A stretch of 53,476 nt of DNA, taken from contig JAFTLD010000008.1 in NCBI GenBank assembly GCA_017452945.1, positions 1 through 53,476 of the forward strand, in the 5' to 3' direction. A program made the translations under genes and the position numbers. Under the pieces are notes generated by a model. That model was not told the origin of the DNA and searched no databases. It saw only the letters and a program-made list of their open reading frames with translations. How positions within the stretch are numbered: position 1 is the stretch's first letter; each line of letters opens with the position of its first letter. This document shows, piece by piece, positions 15,239 to 23,094 of the stretch. This stretch comes from Clostridia bacterium. GTDB lineage: Bacteria; Bacillota_A; Clostridia; Oscillospirales; CAG-272.

Positions 15239-16174
15239 TTATAGTGAAAGTCCCGTTGTGGGATCGATGCCCAGAACAGTGTTCAGGCATTGAATGGCGG
15301 CACCCGAGGCACCCTTGCCGAGATTGTCGTAGCGGGCGATCAGCAAAAGCCTGTCGTCGTTGCCCGCAACCGTGATCTGCATACTGTCCTTGCCGCCGAG
15401 TGCGACCGCTGATAAAAATCCGTTCTCGTCCGCGCTTTCTGTATAGTTTACGATTGGACCGCAGTATTTTTCTCGGTACAGCTGCTTGATGGCTTGTGCA
15501 TCAAAGCCGTTTTGCAGATAAGAGCCGAACAGCGGCACTGTGACCTCCATGCCCGAGTAAAAATCTCCCACGATGGGGCAGAAAATGGGAGGGGAAGAAA
15601 GACCTGTGACCGTTTGCATTTCGGGCAGATGCTTGTGCGTCTGTGCAATTCCGTATTGTCTGGGTGCGTCAAGCAAGGGATCGCGGTCAGTGCTTTGATA
15701 GTCAGCGATCATGCTCTTGCCACCGCCGCTGTAGCCTGTCAGAGAAAAGCAGGTGAGCGGTGTGTTAGGGGCAATGGCACCCGCTTCGATCAAAGGATAG
15801 ATCAGCGCGATAAAGCCGCCCGCATGACATCCGGGAACGGCAATGCGTTTGGATGCCTGTATTTTGCTTTTATGCTGTACCGACAGCTCGGGAAACCCGT
15901 ACGCCCAATCGGGATGCGTTCTGTGTGCGGTCGAGGTGTCAATGATCACGGTGTCGGGGTTTTGCACAAGGGAAACCGACTCGCGTGCTGCTGCGTCCGG
16001 CAAACAAAGAAACGCAATATCCGCGCTGTTCAACGCCTCTTTTCTGCAGGCAGGATCCTTGCGTTGCGTGTCGTCCAAAAGTAACAGGGAGAGGTCGTTT
16101 CTCTCTGCCAATCTTTCATAAATACGCAGCCCTGTTGTGCCGGCTTTGCCGTCGATAAATACTGTTTTGGTCAT
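15239..16174 (-). CDS. argC: N-acetyl-gamma-glutamyl-phosphate reductase (short, type 2)
   Basis: This 311-residue NADP-dependent reductase catalyses the third step of arginine synthesis and is the first gene of the operon. It is the short type-2 form: the Rossmann start is FIDGKAGTTGLRIYERL and the catalytic cysteine is in VPGCHAGGF. The type-1 enzymes are about 345 residues. The ATG at 16174 follows GGAGCG. A promoter overlapped by an ARG-box-like sequence lies 25-60 bases upstream. Confidence 0.93.
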   Translation of the reverse strand: MTKTVFIDGKAGTTGLRIYERLAERNDLSLLLLDDTQRKDPACRKEALNSADIAFLCLPDAAARESVSLVQNPDTVIIDTSTAHRTHPDWAYGFPELSVQHKSKIQASKRIAVPGCHAGGFIALIYPLIEAGAIAPNTPLTCFSLTGYSGGGKSMIADYQSTDRDPLLDAPRQYGIAQTHKHLPEMQTVTGLSSPPIFCPIVGDFYSGMEVTVPLFGSYLQNGFDAQAIKQLYREKYCGPIVNYTESADENGFLSAVALGGKDSMQITVAGNDDRLLLIARYDNLGKGASGAAIQCLNTVLGIDPTTGLSL

Positions 16175-16197
16175 GGGTATCGCTCCAAATAAAAAGA

Positions 16198-16233
16198 TGA
16201 ATAAATATTACCATAAAATTTCGGATTATGCAA
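16198..16233 (-). promoter_or_regulatory. arg operon promoter with a candidate ArgR operator
   Basis: On the minus strand TTGCAT (16233-16228) and TAATAT (16210-16205) are 17 bp apart. TGAATAAATATTAC at 16198-16211 matches the ARG-box consensus TGAATWWWWATTCA at 12 of 14 positions and covers the -10 element. This would allow arginine-dependent repression by ArgR. No argR gene is in the window. Confidence 0.5.
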
Positions 16234-16310
16234 TAGATTTTGCGAAATTTCCGAAAATAATTTATAATTATGCATAAATAGCGCATAATTCATGCAAATA
16301 TACACCGTTA

Positions 16311-16350
16311 TGCAAAAAAACAGGATGCCGTACTTCACATACGGCATCCT
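16311..16350 (-). terminator. terminator of the small membrane protein gene
   Basis: An 11-bp stem (AGGATGCCGTA at 16322-16332 with TACGGCATCCT at 16340-16350) is followed on the minus strand by GTTTTTTT. It separates this gene from the arg operon promoter. Confidence 0.85.
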
Positions 16351-16378
16351 TCTGGGTTGTCGCTTGGGGATGAAGGGC

Positions 16379-16594
16379 TCAAATTTCGTCGGCAATGACG
16401 ACGATCTCGCAACCGTCGTGTCCGTTCATACACTTTTCAAAAGCTTCCTCGTCATCCCATTCGAGAATGAGCTGCTTGGCCTTTTTATTCTTGATGACCT
16501 TGACCAGTACAACGATTCCGGCTGCAACAACGGCAGCAACACCAAGGGAAATCAGTACGATCTTCCAAACGTTATTGTTGTTCTTTTGTTCCAT
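16379..16594 (-). CDS. small membrane protein with acidic C-terminus, unknown function
   Basis: This is a 71-residue protein starting MEQKNNNN. It has one membrane helix (about 10-31), then a basic stretch (KVIKNKKAK), then an acidic tail (EWDDEEAFEK). The start at 16594 is set by GGAGG 7 bases upstream; the longer reading frame has no ribosome binding site. No family is recognised. The layout (Asn-rich N-terminus, helix, basic stretch, acidic tail) is the same as that of the 96-residue protein at 29692-29982, so the two may be distant paralogues. It is transcribed alone. Confidence 0.75.
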   Translation of the reverse strand: MEQKNNNNVWKIVLISLGVAAVVAAGIVVLVKVIKNKKAKQLILEWDDEEAFEKCMNGHDGCEIVVIADEI

Positions 16595-16779
16595 GTATGT
16601 AACCTCCATATAAAGTTTTCCACTTACAGTATACAACAAACCCTTTCGAAAATCAAGTACCTTTGCATTGTTTTTTGCCGAAATTTCGTGTCTGACACGC
16701 AAAATTTTCATTTGCTTCACATTTTGCCGGCATTCTTTGGAGCGGTGTGCAAAAAATTTCAAAAATATGCAAAAAAAGT

Positions 16780-16808
16780 GTGACAGAACGCGCGTAATGT
16801 GCTATAAT
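16780..16808 (+). promoter_or_regulatory. promoter of prmC
   Basis: GTGACA (16780-16785) and TATAAT (16803-16808) are 17 bp apart, with the gene start 31 bases downstream. Confidence 0.75.
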
Positions 16809-16839
16809 GGTTAGCAATGAAATGAAAGGAGGCGGGAGC

Positions 16840-17664
16840 ATGACTTACCGTGACGTCTGTGCAAGACTACAAAGTGCGGGCATTGAAAATGCCGAAGCTG
16901 AGGCGGGGATACTGTTGGCGCATTTTTGCGGTGTGAGTGCTTCTCAGCTTCTGTTTCGAAAAGGTGAGGATTTTCAAAGCGATGAGCTGTCTGCGGCAAT
17001 AGAGCGCAGAGTCAAGCGCGAGCCCTTGCAATATCTGCTTGGGGAGTGGGAGTTCTTTGGTATCCCTTTTAACGTCAGTCCCGATTGCTTGATCCCCAGA
17101 CCCGATACCGAGCTTTTGGTTGAGAGTGCCATTGCACGTGTGCCGCAGGGCGCGCACTTTGCCGATTTCTGTACGGGCAGCGGCTGCATTGGGGCAGCAG
17201 TGCTTGCGCACCGACCGGATACGACGGCCGTACTGGTGGACGTTTTCGAAAACACACTGGCACTTGCCAAGCAAAATTGCATCAAAAACGGGGTGCAGGA
17301 TCGTGCAGATTGGGTGCTTTGCGATCTGTTGCAGCCGCTTGACGGCGCTTTTGCGCCTAAATTTGACGCTATACTGTCCAATCCGCCCTATATTCCCACA
17401 GAGGTGGTCAAGGGGCTTGCGCCCGAGCTTGCGCATGAGCCGCAGGCTGCTTTGGACGGCGGCGAGGACGGCATGTGCTTTTACCGCCATTTCCTTATGC
17501 AGACCGAGCACGTTTTGAATGAGGGAGGCTTTTGGCTGTTTGAGATAGGCTATGACCAAAAGGACGCCATTATTGCGCTCGCAGGGCAGCTTGGCTTTGC
17601 TTGCGAGGTGACGTGTGATCTTGGCGGCAATCCGCGCGTGGCATACGTTACCAGACCTGAATGA
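16840..17664 (+). CDS. prmC: peptide chain release factor N5-glutamine methyltransferase
   Basis: This enzyme methylates the glutamine of the GGQ motif in release factors RF1 and RF2, using S-adenosylmethionine. It is 274 residues from the ATG at 16840, which follows AAAGGAGG; in-frame codons upstream overlap the promoter. An N-terminal helical domain (about 1-75) precedes a Rossmann methyltransferase domain with FCTGSGCIG (SAM binding) and SNPPYIP (NPPY, glutamine binding). It lies 32 bases upstream of ddl on the same strand and probably shares its transcript. In many Firmicutes it follows prfA, which is not adjacent here. Confidence 0.93.
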   Translation: MTYRDVCARLQSAGIENAEAEAGILLAHFCGVSASQLLFRKGEDFQSDELSAAIERRVKREPLQYLLGEWEFFGIPFNVSPDCLIPRPDTELLVESAIARVPQGAHFADFCTGSGCIGAAVLAHRPDTTAVLVDVFENTLALAKQNCIKNGVQDRADWVLCDLLQPLDGAFAPKFDAILSNPPYIPTEVVKGLAPELAHEPQAALDGGEDGMCFYRHFLMQTEHVLNEGGFWLFEIGYDQKDAIIALAGQLGFACEVTCDLGGNPRVAYVTRPE

Positions 17665-17696
17665 ATTGAAGATTTGACATAAAGGAGATATGGATT

Positions 17697-18725
17697 TTGA
17701 ATATCGTAGTTTTGATGGGAGGACTTTCTCCCGAAAGAGACGTTTCGCTTACCTCGGGCTCCCTGATTGCCAATGCGCTGATCAGAAAAGGGCACAGAGT
17801 TTGTCTTTTAGACGTATACCTTGGCAGAGAGTTGTCCGCAACAGGCCTTGACGATTGCTTTTTGACCAAGCCCTATCCCGCGCATAGTGTCAGTGAGCAA
17901 GTGCCCGACCTGGAGGCACTTAAGGCTGCAAGCGGCAACGGTGAAGCCAAGATTGGTCCGAACGTGATCCCGCTTTGTAAATACGCTGACGTGGTATTCA
18001 TGGCACTGCACGGGGATATGGGAGAAAACGGTCAGCTGCAGGCTACGCTGGATTCGTTTGGCATCCGTTATACGGGTTCGGGCTACGCCGGCAGCTTGCT
18101 GGCTATGGATAAGGATCTTTCCAAGAAAATTTTGGTCGGTGCAGGTGTCCCCACGCCCGAATGGGGCATGGTTGATCTGATCGCCGGCATTCCCGATGCA
18201 CCTCCCGCACATATTGGGTATCCTTGTGTGGTTAAGCCATGCTCGGGCGGTTCCAGTGTGGGCGTATCCATGGTGGAAAATGCGGCAGAGTTCGCAGATG
18301 CCATGTCTGCTGCCGCAAAATATGAAAGATACGTGCTGGTCGAAAAGAAGATCGAGGGCAGGGAGCTGACGGTCGGGATTCTGGCAGGCGAGGTACTGCC
18401 CGCTATTGAGATCATTCCCAAAGAGGGCTTTTACGACTACGCCAACAAGTATCAGGGCGGTAAGACAGAGGAGATCTGTCCTGCACCGATCGATGAGAGC
18501 ACGCGCGTGCTGGTCGGAGAGCTGACGCTTCGTGCCTTTGACGCGCTGCGCCTTGGCGGATATGCGCGTTTTGACTGGATGTTGGATGCCAAGGGAGGAC
18601 TTTGGTGCCTGGAGGCAAACACCTTGCCGGGGATGACGCCCACAAGCCTTTTGCCGCAAATGGCAGAGAAGATCGGACTTGACTACGATTCCTTGTGTGA
18701 AAAGCTGGTGCAGCTGGCTTTGTAA
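17697..18725 (+). CDS. ddl: D-alanine--D-alanine ligase
   Basis: This is a 342-residue ATP-grasp enzyme that makes the D-Ala-D-Ala dipeptide for peptidoglycan. The N-terminal VVLMGGLSPERDVSLTSG, the ATP-grasp lid region (KPCSGGSSVGVSMV) and the C-terminal metal-binding stretch LEANTLPGMTPTSLLP are all present. The start is a TTG at 17697, preceded by AAAGGAGA with 8-base spacing. An ATG at 17690 is in another frame and gives no protein. The C-terminal TLPGMT keeps the usual ligase signature; D-Ala versus D-Lac specificity cannot be read with certainty here. Confidence 0.93.
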   Translation: MNIVVLMGGLSPERDVSLTSGSLIANALIRKGHRVCLLDVYLGRELSATGLDDCFLTKPYPAHSVSEQVPDLEALKAASGNGEAKIGPNVIPLCKYADVVFMALHGDMGENGQLQATLDSFGIRYTGSGYAGSLLAMDKDLSKKILVGAGVPTPEWGMVDLIAGIPDAPPAHIGYPCVVKPCSGGSSVGVSMVENAAEFADAMSAAAKYERYVLVEKKIEGRELTVGILAGEVLPAIEIIPKEGFYDYANKYQGGKTEEICPAPIDESTRVLVGELTLRAFDALRLGGYARFDWMLDAKGGLWCLEANTLPGMTPTSLLPQMAEKIGLDYDSLCEKLVQLAL

Positions 18726-18741
18726 ATCAAATCAATCGGTA

Positions 18742-18779
18742 CCCACCGTGCATGAATCCTGCACGGTGGGTGCTTTTTT
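18742..18779 (+). terminator. terminator after ddl
   Basis: A perfect 11-bp stem (CCCACCGTGCA at 18742-18752 with TGCACGGTGGG at 18760-18770) is followed by TGCTTTTTT. Confidence 0.9.
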
Positions 18780-18924
18780 CGGCAAACTGCCCGATTTCAT
18801 AAAAATCGATTTGTGAAAAACGCAGAAATCTTTGGTTTTCAGCGAAAAACTTGTGAAAACTCTCGCAATTCGAACGGATTTGTGATACAATTATTGTAGC
18901 GAATGATATATGGAGGAATAGGAT

Positions 18925-20364
18925 ATGAAACTGAGATTTTTGAGTGTGATTCTCGCTGCGCTGATGCTGCTTGCATGTTTTGCAGGCTGTGTGGATGCCG
19001 AGAATCCCGAAGAGAACGGATCGGATACCACCGAGGTAGAGGTTGACGAATATCAGGTGGCTCTTGATGCGATCGAAGTAGACCTGGGCGGAAACGATTT
19101 TGCAATCGTTTGCCGTAACGATGCAGGTAATGCGCAGAACGAAATGATGCGCGAGGAAACCAGCTCCGACCCGCTTGAGGCAGCTGTTTATAACAGAAAC
19201 CTGCTTTTGTCCGAAAAGTGCAGTATCAACTATATCGTTTCTCCCGTTGCCACAGGCGACGTGGTCGGCACGATTGCAAACGATATCAAGGGCGGCTCGG
19301 GTGAGTACAGCGTGGCAATGCCCGATATGATGGGCGCGGGCACCATGGCAACCCGCGGTCACTTGCGCGATTTTAACGACCTGCCTTACATTGATCTGGA
19401 TGCTGAATGGTGGGATCAGGGTACTGCTGCGATGAGCATTGGCGGTAAGGTGTTCTGGATGAACAGTGATATCAATTTCTTGGCGCACGACGTGACCTTC
19501 CTGATCTTGTTCTCCAAGGTGCTTGCTGAAAAAGAAGGCTTGGATAACCTGTATGAAACGGTTGAAAATCAGGAATGGACGTTGGACGTGTTCAGCTCAT
19601 ATGTGGAAAAGGTTTCCCAGGATGCTAACGGCGACGGTAAATATGACAGTGCAGACACCTATGGCTTGATCGGAACTTCCTCTATGGGCTCTACCATGTT
19701 CTACGCTTCCGGACTCAAGTATATCGAGTGTCCCGTGGATGGCGATCCTTATCTGTGCATGACCGATTCGGATCTGCTCAAGGCCACCGATCTTCTTGAT
19801 AAGGTACTGGATATCTTTTATGCCGGCAATTCTACCTTTATCGTAAAAGCAGGTGATGAGGGTGTGGCAAAGAGCATGTTTGCCGCCAACCAGGGCCTGT
19901 TTTACAGCGAGGTTGCAAGCTATATTGTGAATTTGAAGGATATGTCGGACGATTTCGGTGTTCTGCCCGTTCCGAAGTACGACAAGGCACAGGAAAATTA
20001 CAGCACTTGGGTGCACGGTATCTCCTCCACTATGGTCGTTCCCGTAGGTCCTCAGAATCCCGAGGACGTCAGCAAGGTGCTGGAGTGCATGGCTATCCTG
20101 TCCGGTAAGCACGTCATCCCCACCTACTATGAGCTGGTTCTCAAGCGTAAGACGGTACGTGACGAGGAGTCCGCAGGCATGCTGGATATCATTTTCTCCA
20201 ACCGTACCTACGACTTAGTCAACTATTACAGTACGCTGGCACTGGCAGGCACCTTCCAGGGAGCCGTAACAAGAGGCACCAATTCCTTCTCGTCCTCGTA
20301 TTCCAAGAGTGCAAGTAAGGCAGAAAAGCAACTCAATAAACTGATCAAACAATTTGACGATTAA
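18925..20364 (+). CDS. extracellular solute-binding lipoprotein of an ABC importer
   Basis: This is a 479-residue lipoprotein with lipobox CFAGC. The acidic linker is followed by a two-lobed binding-protein fold; recognisable segments include the Tat-like WTLDVFSSYVEKVSQDANGD hinge region and GVLPVPKYDK, typical of family-1 sugar-binding proteins. The substrate is probably a carbohydrate, as the next genes process glycans. No permease or ATPase adjoins it, so it would need to use components coded elsewhere, or act as a binder that feeds the downstream transporter-GH2 fusion. A -10-like TACAAT lies at 18886-18891; the start follows TGGAGGAATAGGAT. Confidence 0.85.
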   Translation: MKLRFLSVILAALMLLACFAGCVDAENPEENGSDTTEVEVDEYQVALDAIEVDLGGNDFAIVCRNDAGNAQNEMMREETSSDPLEAAVYNRNLLLSEKCSINYIVSPVATGDVVGTIANDIKGGSGEYSVAMPDMMGAGTMATRGHLRDFNDLPYIDLDAEWWDQGTAAMSIGGKVFWMNSDINFLAHDVTFLILFSKVLAEKEGLDNLYETVENQEWTLDVFSSYVEKVSQDANGDGKYDSADTYGLIGTSSMGSTMFYASGLKYIECPVDGDPYLCMTDSDLLKATDLLDKVLDIFYAGNSTFIVKAGDEGVAKSMFAANQGLFYSEVASYIVNLKDMSDDFGVLPVPKYDKAQENYSTWVHGISSTMVVPVGPQNPEDVSKVLECMAILSGKHVIPTYYELVLKRKTVRDEESAGMLDIIFSNRTYDLVNYYSTLALAGTFQGAVTRGTNSFSSSYSKSASKAEKQLNKLIKQFDD

Positions 20365-20367
20365 CGT

Positions 20368-21309
20368 ATGAAAAAGTATCTGCTTCCAAAGAGCGGGACG
20401 TTTTATAAGGCAAATCTGCATTGCCACACCGTCTGCTCGGACGGAAAATACACGCCCGAGCAGATCAAGCAAAAATACATGGCAGAGGGCTATGCGGTTG
20501 TGGCGTTTTCGGACCACAACCGCATTTTGCCCCATCCCGAGCTGCGCGGATCGGATTTTGTCCCGCTGACCGCTATTGAAATTGATTTCAACGCTCCTAC
20601 GCAGCCTTGGAGCCATGCAAGCGTTTACCATCTCAATTATTTTTCGCCGGATCCCGACAGAGCCGAGTTCTTGCCGTTTGAGCGCATATATGATGCGGAC
20701 GTGATCAGCGATCTCAATCTGCGCGCAAGTGCTGAGGGCTTTTTGGTGCAGTATAATCATCCGCGCTGGTCGTTCCAAAGCGCAGCGGATTTTCTGCCTC
20801 TTAAGGGACTTTGGGGCTTTGAGGTGTACAATACCGGCTGTCAGGTCGAAATGTTCAACGGCTGGGGAGATTATGAATTTGAGCTTTGCTGCCGCGCGGG
20901 CATGCGCGTCGTACCGGTTGCGACAGACGATAATCACAATTGGCATATGGATGAAGATTCACCGCACAGCGACTCGTTTGGCGGTTGGAGCATGATCAAG
21001 GCCGAATCGTTGACGTATTCGAATATTTTCGAGGCTATGAAAAGGGGCGATCTGTACGCTTCAACCGGCCCCGAGATCCGCGAGTTGTGGGTAGAGGACG
21101 GTGTTGCGCACGTGGTCACCTCGCCTGTTTGCGGCATTTCTTTCTTGACAAGCGGTCGCGAAACCTCCACCAAGCGCACGCACGGTGACGCTTTGACCGA
21201 GCATAGCTTTGCGATCCCGCCGCACGTGAAATTCGTGCGCGTGGAGCTGCACGACAGCAAGGGCGGACGTGCCTTCTCGCGTCCATACGACATTTCGGAG
21301 TTGTTTTGA
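20368..21309 (+). CDS. PHP-domain metal-dependent phosphoesterase-like protein
   Basis: This 313-residue protein has the PHP fold of polymerase/histidinol-phosphatase-like hydrolases. Metal ligands are visible in NLHCHTVCSDG (H18, H20), in FSDHN (about 47-51), in YNHPRW and in TDDNH near the C-terminal part. It starts 3 bases after the preceding stop, so the genes are almost certainly co-translated from one transcript. The physiological substrate is unknown. PHP proteins in glycan loci may act on phosphorylated sugars or on other metabolites; nothing in the sequence decides this. Confidence 0.82.
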   Translation: MKKYLLPKSGTFYKANLHCHTVCSDGKYTPEQIKQKYMAEGYAVVAFSDHNRILPHPELRGSDFVPLTAIEIDFNAPTQPWSHASVYHLNYFSPDPDRAEFLPFERIYDADVISDLNLRASAEGFLVQYNHPRWSFQSAADFLPLKGLWGFEVYNTGCQVEMFNGWGDYEFELCCRAGMRVVPVATDDNHNWHMDEDSPHSDSFGGWSMIKAESLTYSNIFEAMKRGDLYASTGPEIRELWVEDGVAHVVTSPVCGISFLTSGRETSTKRTHGDALTEHSFAIPPHVKFVRVELHDSKGGRAFSRPYDISELF

Positions 21310-21329
21310 TATTTGAGTAAGGAGTTATT

Positions 21330-22898
21330 ATGGATTTTTGGTGCAAACCTTCAGCCGAGCGCGTATATAAGCACACGCGCAAGCAAAAGGCCGATTGCGC
21401 AAGACTTAGCTTGCACAGCGGCAAGAATATGTACGTCAGCGCACAGCTTTTGCTGCGTGAGGTCGAGGCCGGCTTTGACGTGACCGACGTGGTCGTGACA
21501 GGCGTGCCTGCAGGCGTGAGTGCCGAGGTGTGCGTACAGGATTACGCTGTCTTTAACGACGGTCTGCCTTATCCCGATATTCAAAGACCGGGGAAGAGCG
21601 TGCGCGTTCTCCCCAATACCACGGAGGGGTTGTGGCTGCACCTGTGGGTATCCAAGGGGGCAGAGCAGGGCAGTTGTTGTATTTCCTGCACGGTCAAAAC
21701 CTCGCGCGGTGACTATACGGCACAGATCAACCTGCGCGTCTATCCCGTGACCATCCCCGAGGCTGCCGATTCTGCATTCGGGCATGAATATTTCTTCTGT
21801 GCAACCGGCTTTTTCCCGCCCGAGGGAAAGTCGTGGGAGCCTCCCATCAAGCCCTTTTACAATACCTACCGTTACAGCGACCAATGGTGGGAGCTGATGG
21901 CCAATTATGCACGCGCCATGAAGGTGCTGCGCGTTAACAGCCTGAACGTGACGCCCATCGATTTTCTGATCGATGCGGGCTCAAAAAGGATCTCCGAGAC
22001 CGAGTGGCATTTCGACTACACGCTGCTTGACCAATTTATCGAGCTGTTTTTGCGCGAGGGCAGCTTTCAGTATCTGACGCTCAGCGCACCCGTCGGCTCC
22101 GTCTGGGGAAAGACCATCCTTGGCTGCGGAGATCACGGTGATATTGTCTGGTATGAGATCGGCAAGTCCGAGGCCGAGCATTGGGCGCGCGCTTATTGGG
22201 GCGGTATGTACAAGCACTTTGAGGAAAAGGGCTGGCTTTCCATGCTCAATCTGAGATTGCAGGATGAGCCGCACTCCACCGAGTATTGGTTCTGGGCAAG
22301 AAAGATCGCAAAAGAGGTTTGCCCCGGTATTCCCTGCGGTGAGCCGCTGGATACGCATGAGATCGCGCTGCAGCTTGCAGGAGAGTGCAATCAGTACGTG
22401 CCAAGACTTGAGGTATATGCAAGCGATCCCTTCTTCTATCGCGAAAGACAAAAGGCAGGGGACACGGTTTGGTGCTACAGCTGCTGCTTCCCGGAAGAGA
22501 ATTGGTGGCTCAATAAGTTTATCGATCTGCCGCATTCCTACAGCCGCATGATCAAGTGGGCATGCTATTCGCAGGGCATTACCGGATTTTTGCATTGGGG
22601 CTTCAATTATTGGGGCGAGAAGACCATTTACGGCATTCAGCCCAATGCCAGATATAAGGGAGATGGCTATATCGTCTATCCCGATATTGAGAATTTTGGC
22701 GTGCTGCACTCTAACAGAGGCGTTGCAACGCGCGAGGGACTTTACGATTGGGAGCTTTTGCATATGCTCGGACAAAAGGATCCTGCAGCGGCGAAGGCCA
22801 TATCCCAGTCTGTTGCCCGTACGTTTGAGGACTTTACGGACGATGCTGTCGTGATCGATGCAGCACGCGTTCGTCTGTTGGAAGCTGTTTGTGAGTAA
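21330..22898 (+). CDS. DUF4091 domain protein, likely glycoside hydrolase
   Basis: This 522-residue protein matches the DUF4091 layout: an N-terminal beta-sandwich (about 1-130) followed by a TIM-barrel-like region with DEPHSTEYWFWA (acidic residues) and a C-terminal GFLHWGFNYWG, GDGYIVYP and TREGLYDWELL. Members sit in polysaccharide-use loci and are thought to be glycosidases. No signal peptide is seen, so the protein should act in the cytoplasm. It lies 20 bases after the PHP gene in the same direction. Substrate unknown. Confidence 0.8.
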   Translation: MDFWCKPSAERVYKHTRKQKADCARLSLHSGKNMYVSAQLLLREVEAGFDVTDVVVTGVPAGVSAEVCVQDYAVFNDGLPYPDIQRPGKSVRVLPNTTEGLWLHLWVSKGAEQGSCCISCTVKTSRGDYTAQINLRVYPVTIPEAADSAFGHEYFFCATGFFPPEGKSWEPPIKPFYNTYRYSDQWWELMANYARAMKVLRVNSLNVTPIDFLIDAGSKRISETEWHFDYTLLDQFIELFLREGSFQYLTLSAPVGSVWGKTILGCGDHGDIVWYEIGKSEAEHWARAYWGGMYKHFEEKGWLSMLNLRLQDEPHSTEYWFWARKIAKEVCPGIPCGEPLDTHEIALQLAGECNQYVPRLEVYASDPFFYRERQKAGDTVWCYSCCFPEENWWLNKFIDLPHSYSRMIKWACYSQGITGFLHWGFNYWGEKTIYGIQPNARYKGDGYIVYPDIENFGVLHSNRGVATREGLYDWELLHMLGQKDPAAAKAISQSVARTFEDFTDDAVVIDAARVRLLEAVCE

Positions 22899-22914
22899 GA
22901 TTTGGAGGTTGTTT

Positions 22915-23037
22915 ATGAAAAAACGTTGGATTGCATTGATCTCTGCTGCCGTGATTCTGGTACAGGGCGTGCTGGCACTGGTCACAAGTGCTACGGGCGT
23001 GCTGTTCATAGTTTCCGTCATTAATGCGGTGAAATGA
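22915..23037 (+). CDS. 40-residue hydrophobic membrane peptide
   Basis: A GGAGG ribosome binding site at 22904-22908 precedes an ATG opening a 40-codon frame. It has KKRW at the N-terminus and one hydrophobic helix (about 6-37). It is in the same direction and operon as its neighbours, 16 bases after the DUF4091 gene. It ends 7 bases before a hairpin that precedes the transporter fusion. No family is recognised; it may be a small accessory subunit of the transporter, which is an inference from position. Confidence 0.6.
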   Translation: MKKRWIALISAAVILVQGVLALVTSATGVLFIVSVINAVK

Positions 23038-23044
23038 TCAAAAA

Positions 23045-23069
23045 GGGGTGACAGCGCATCTGTCACCCC
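23045..23069 (+). terminator. hairpin before the transporter-GH2 gene
   Basis: A perfect 10-bp stem GGGGTGACAG (23045-23054) with CTGTCACCCC (23060-23069) is followed by GTTTCC, a weak T run. It may attenuate transcription or stabilise the upstream mRNA end, lowering expression of the fusion gene relative to its neighbours. Confidence 0.5.
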
Positions 23070-23094
23070 GTTTCCACGTAAGGAGATATTGCGT

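Noticed and set aside
17690..17696. ATG at 17690 as the ddl start
   Set aside because: It is in another frame from the ligase. The TTG at 17697 is in frame and properly spaced from AAAGGAGA.
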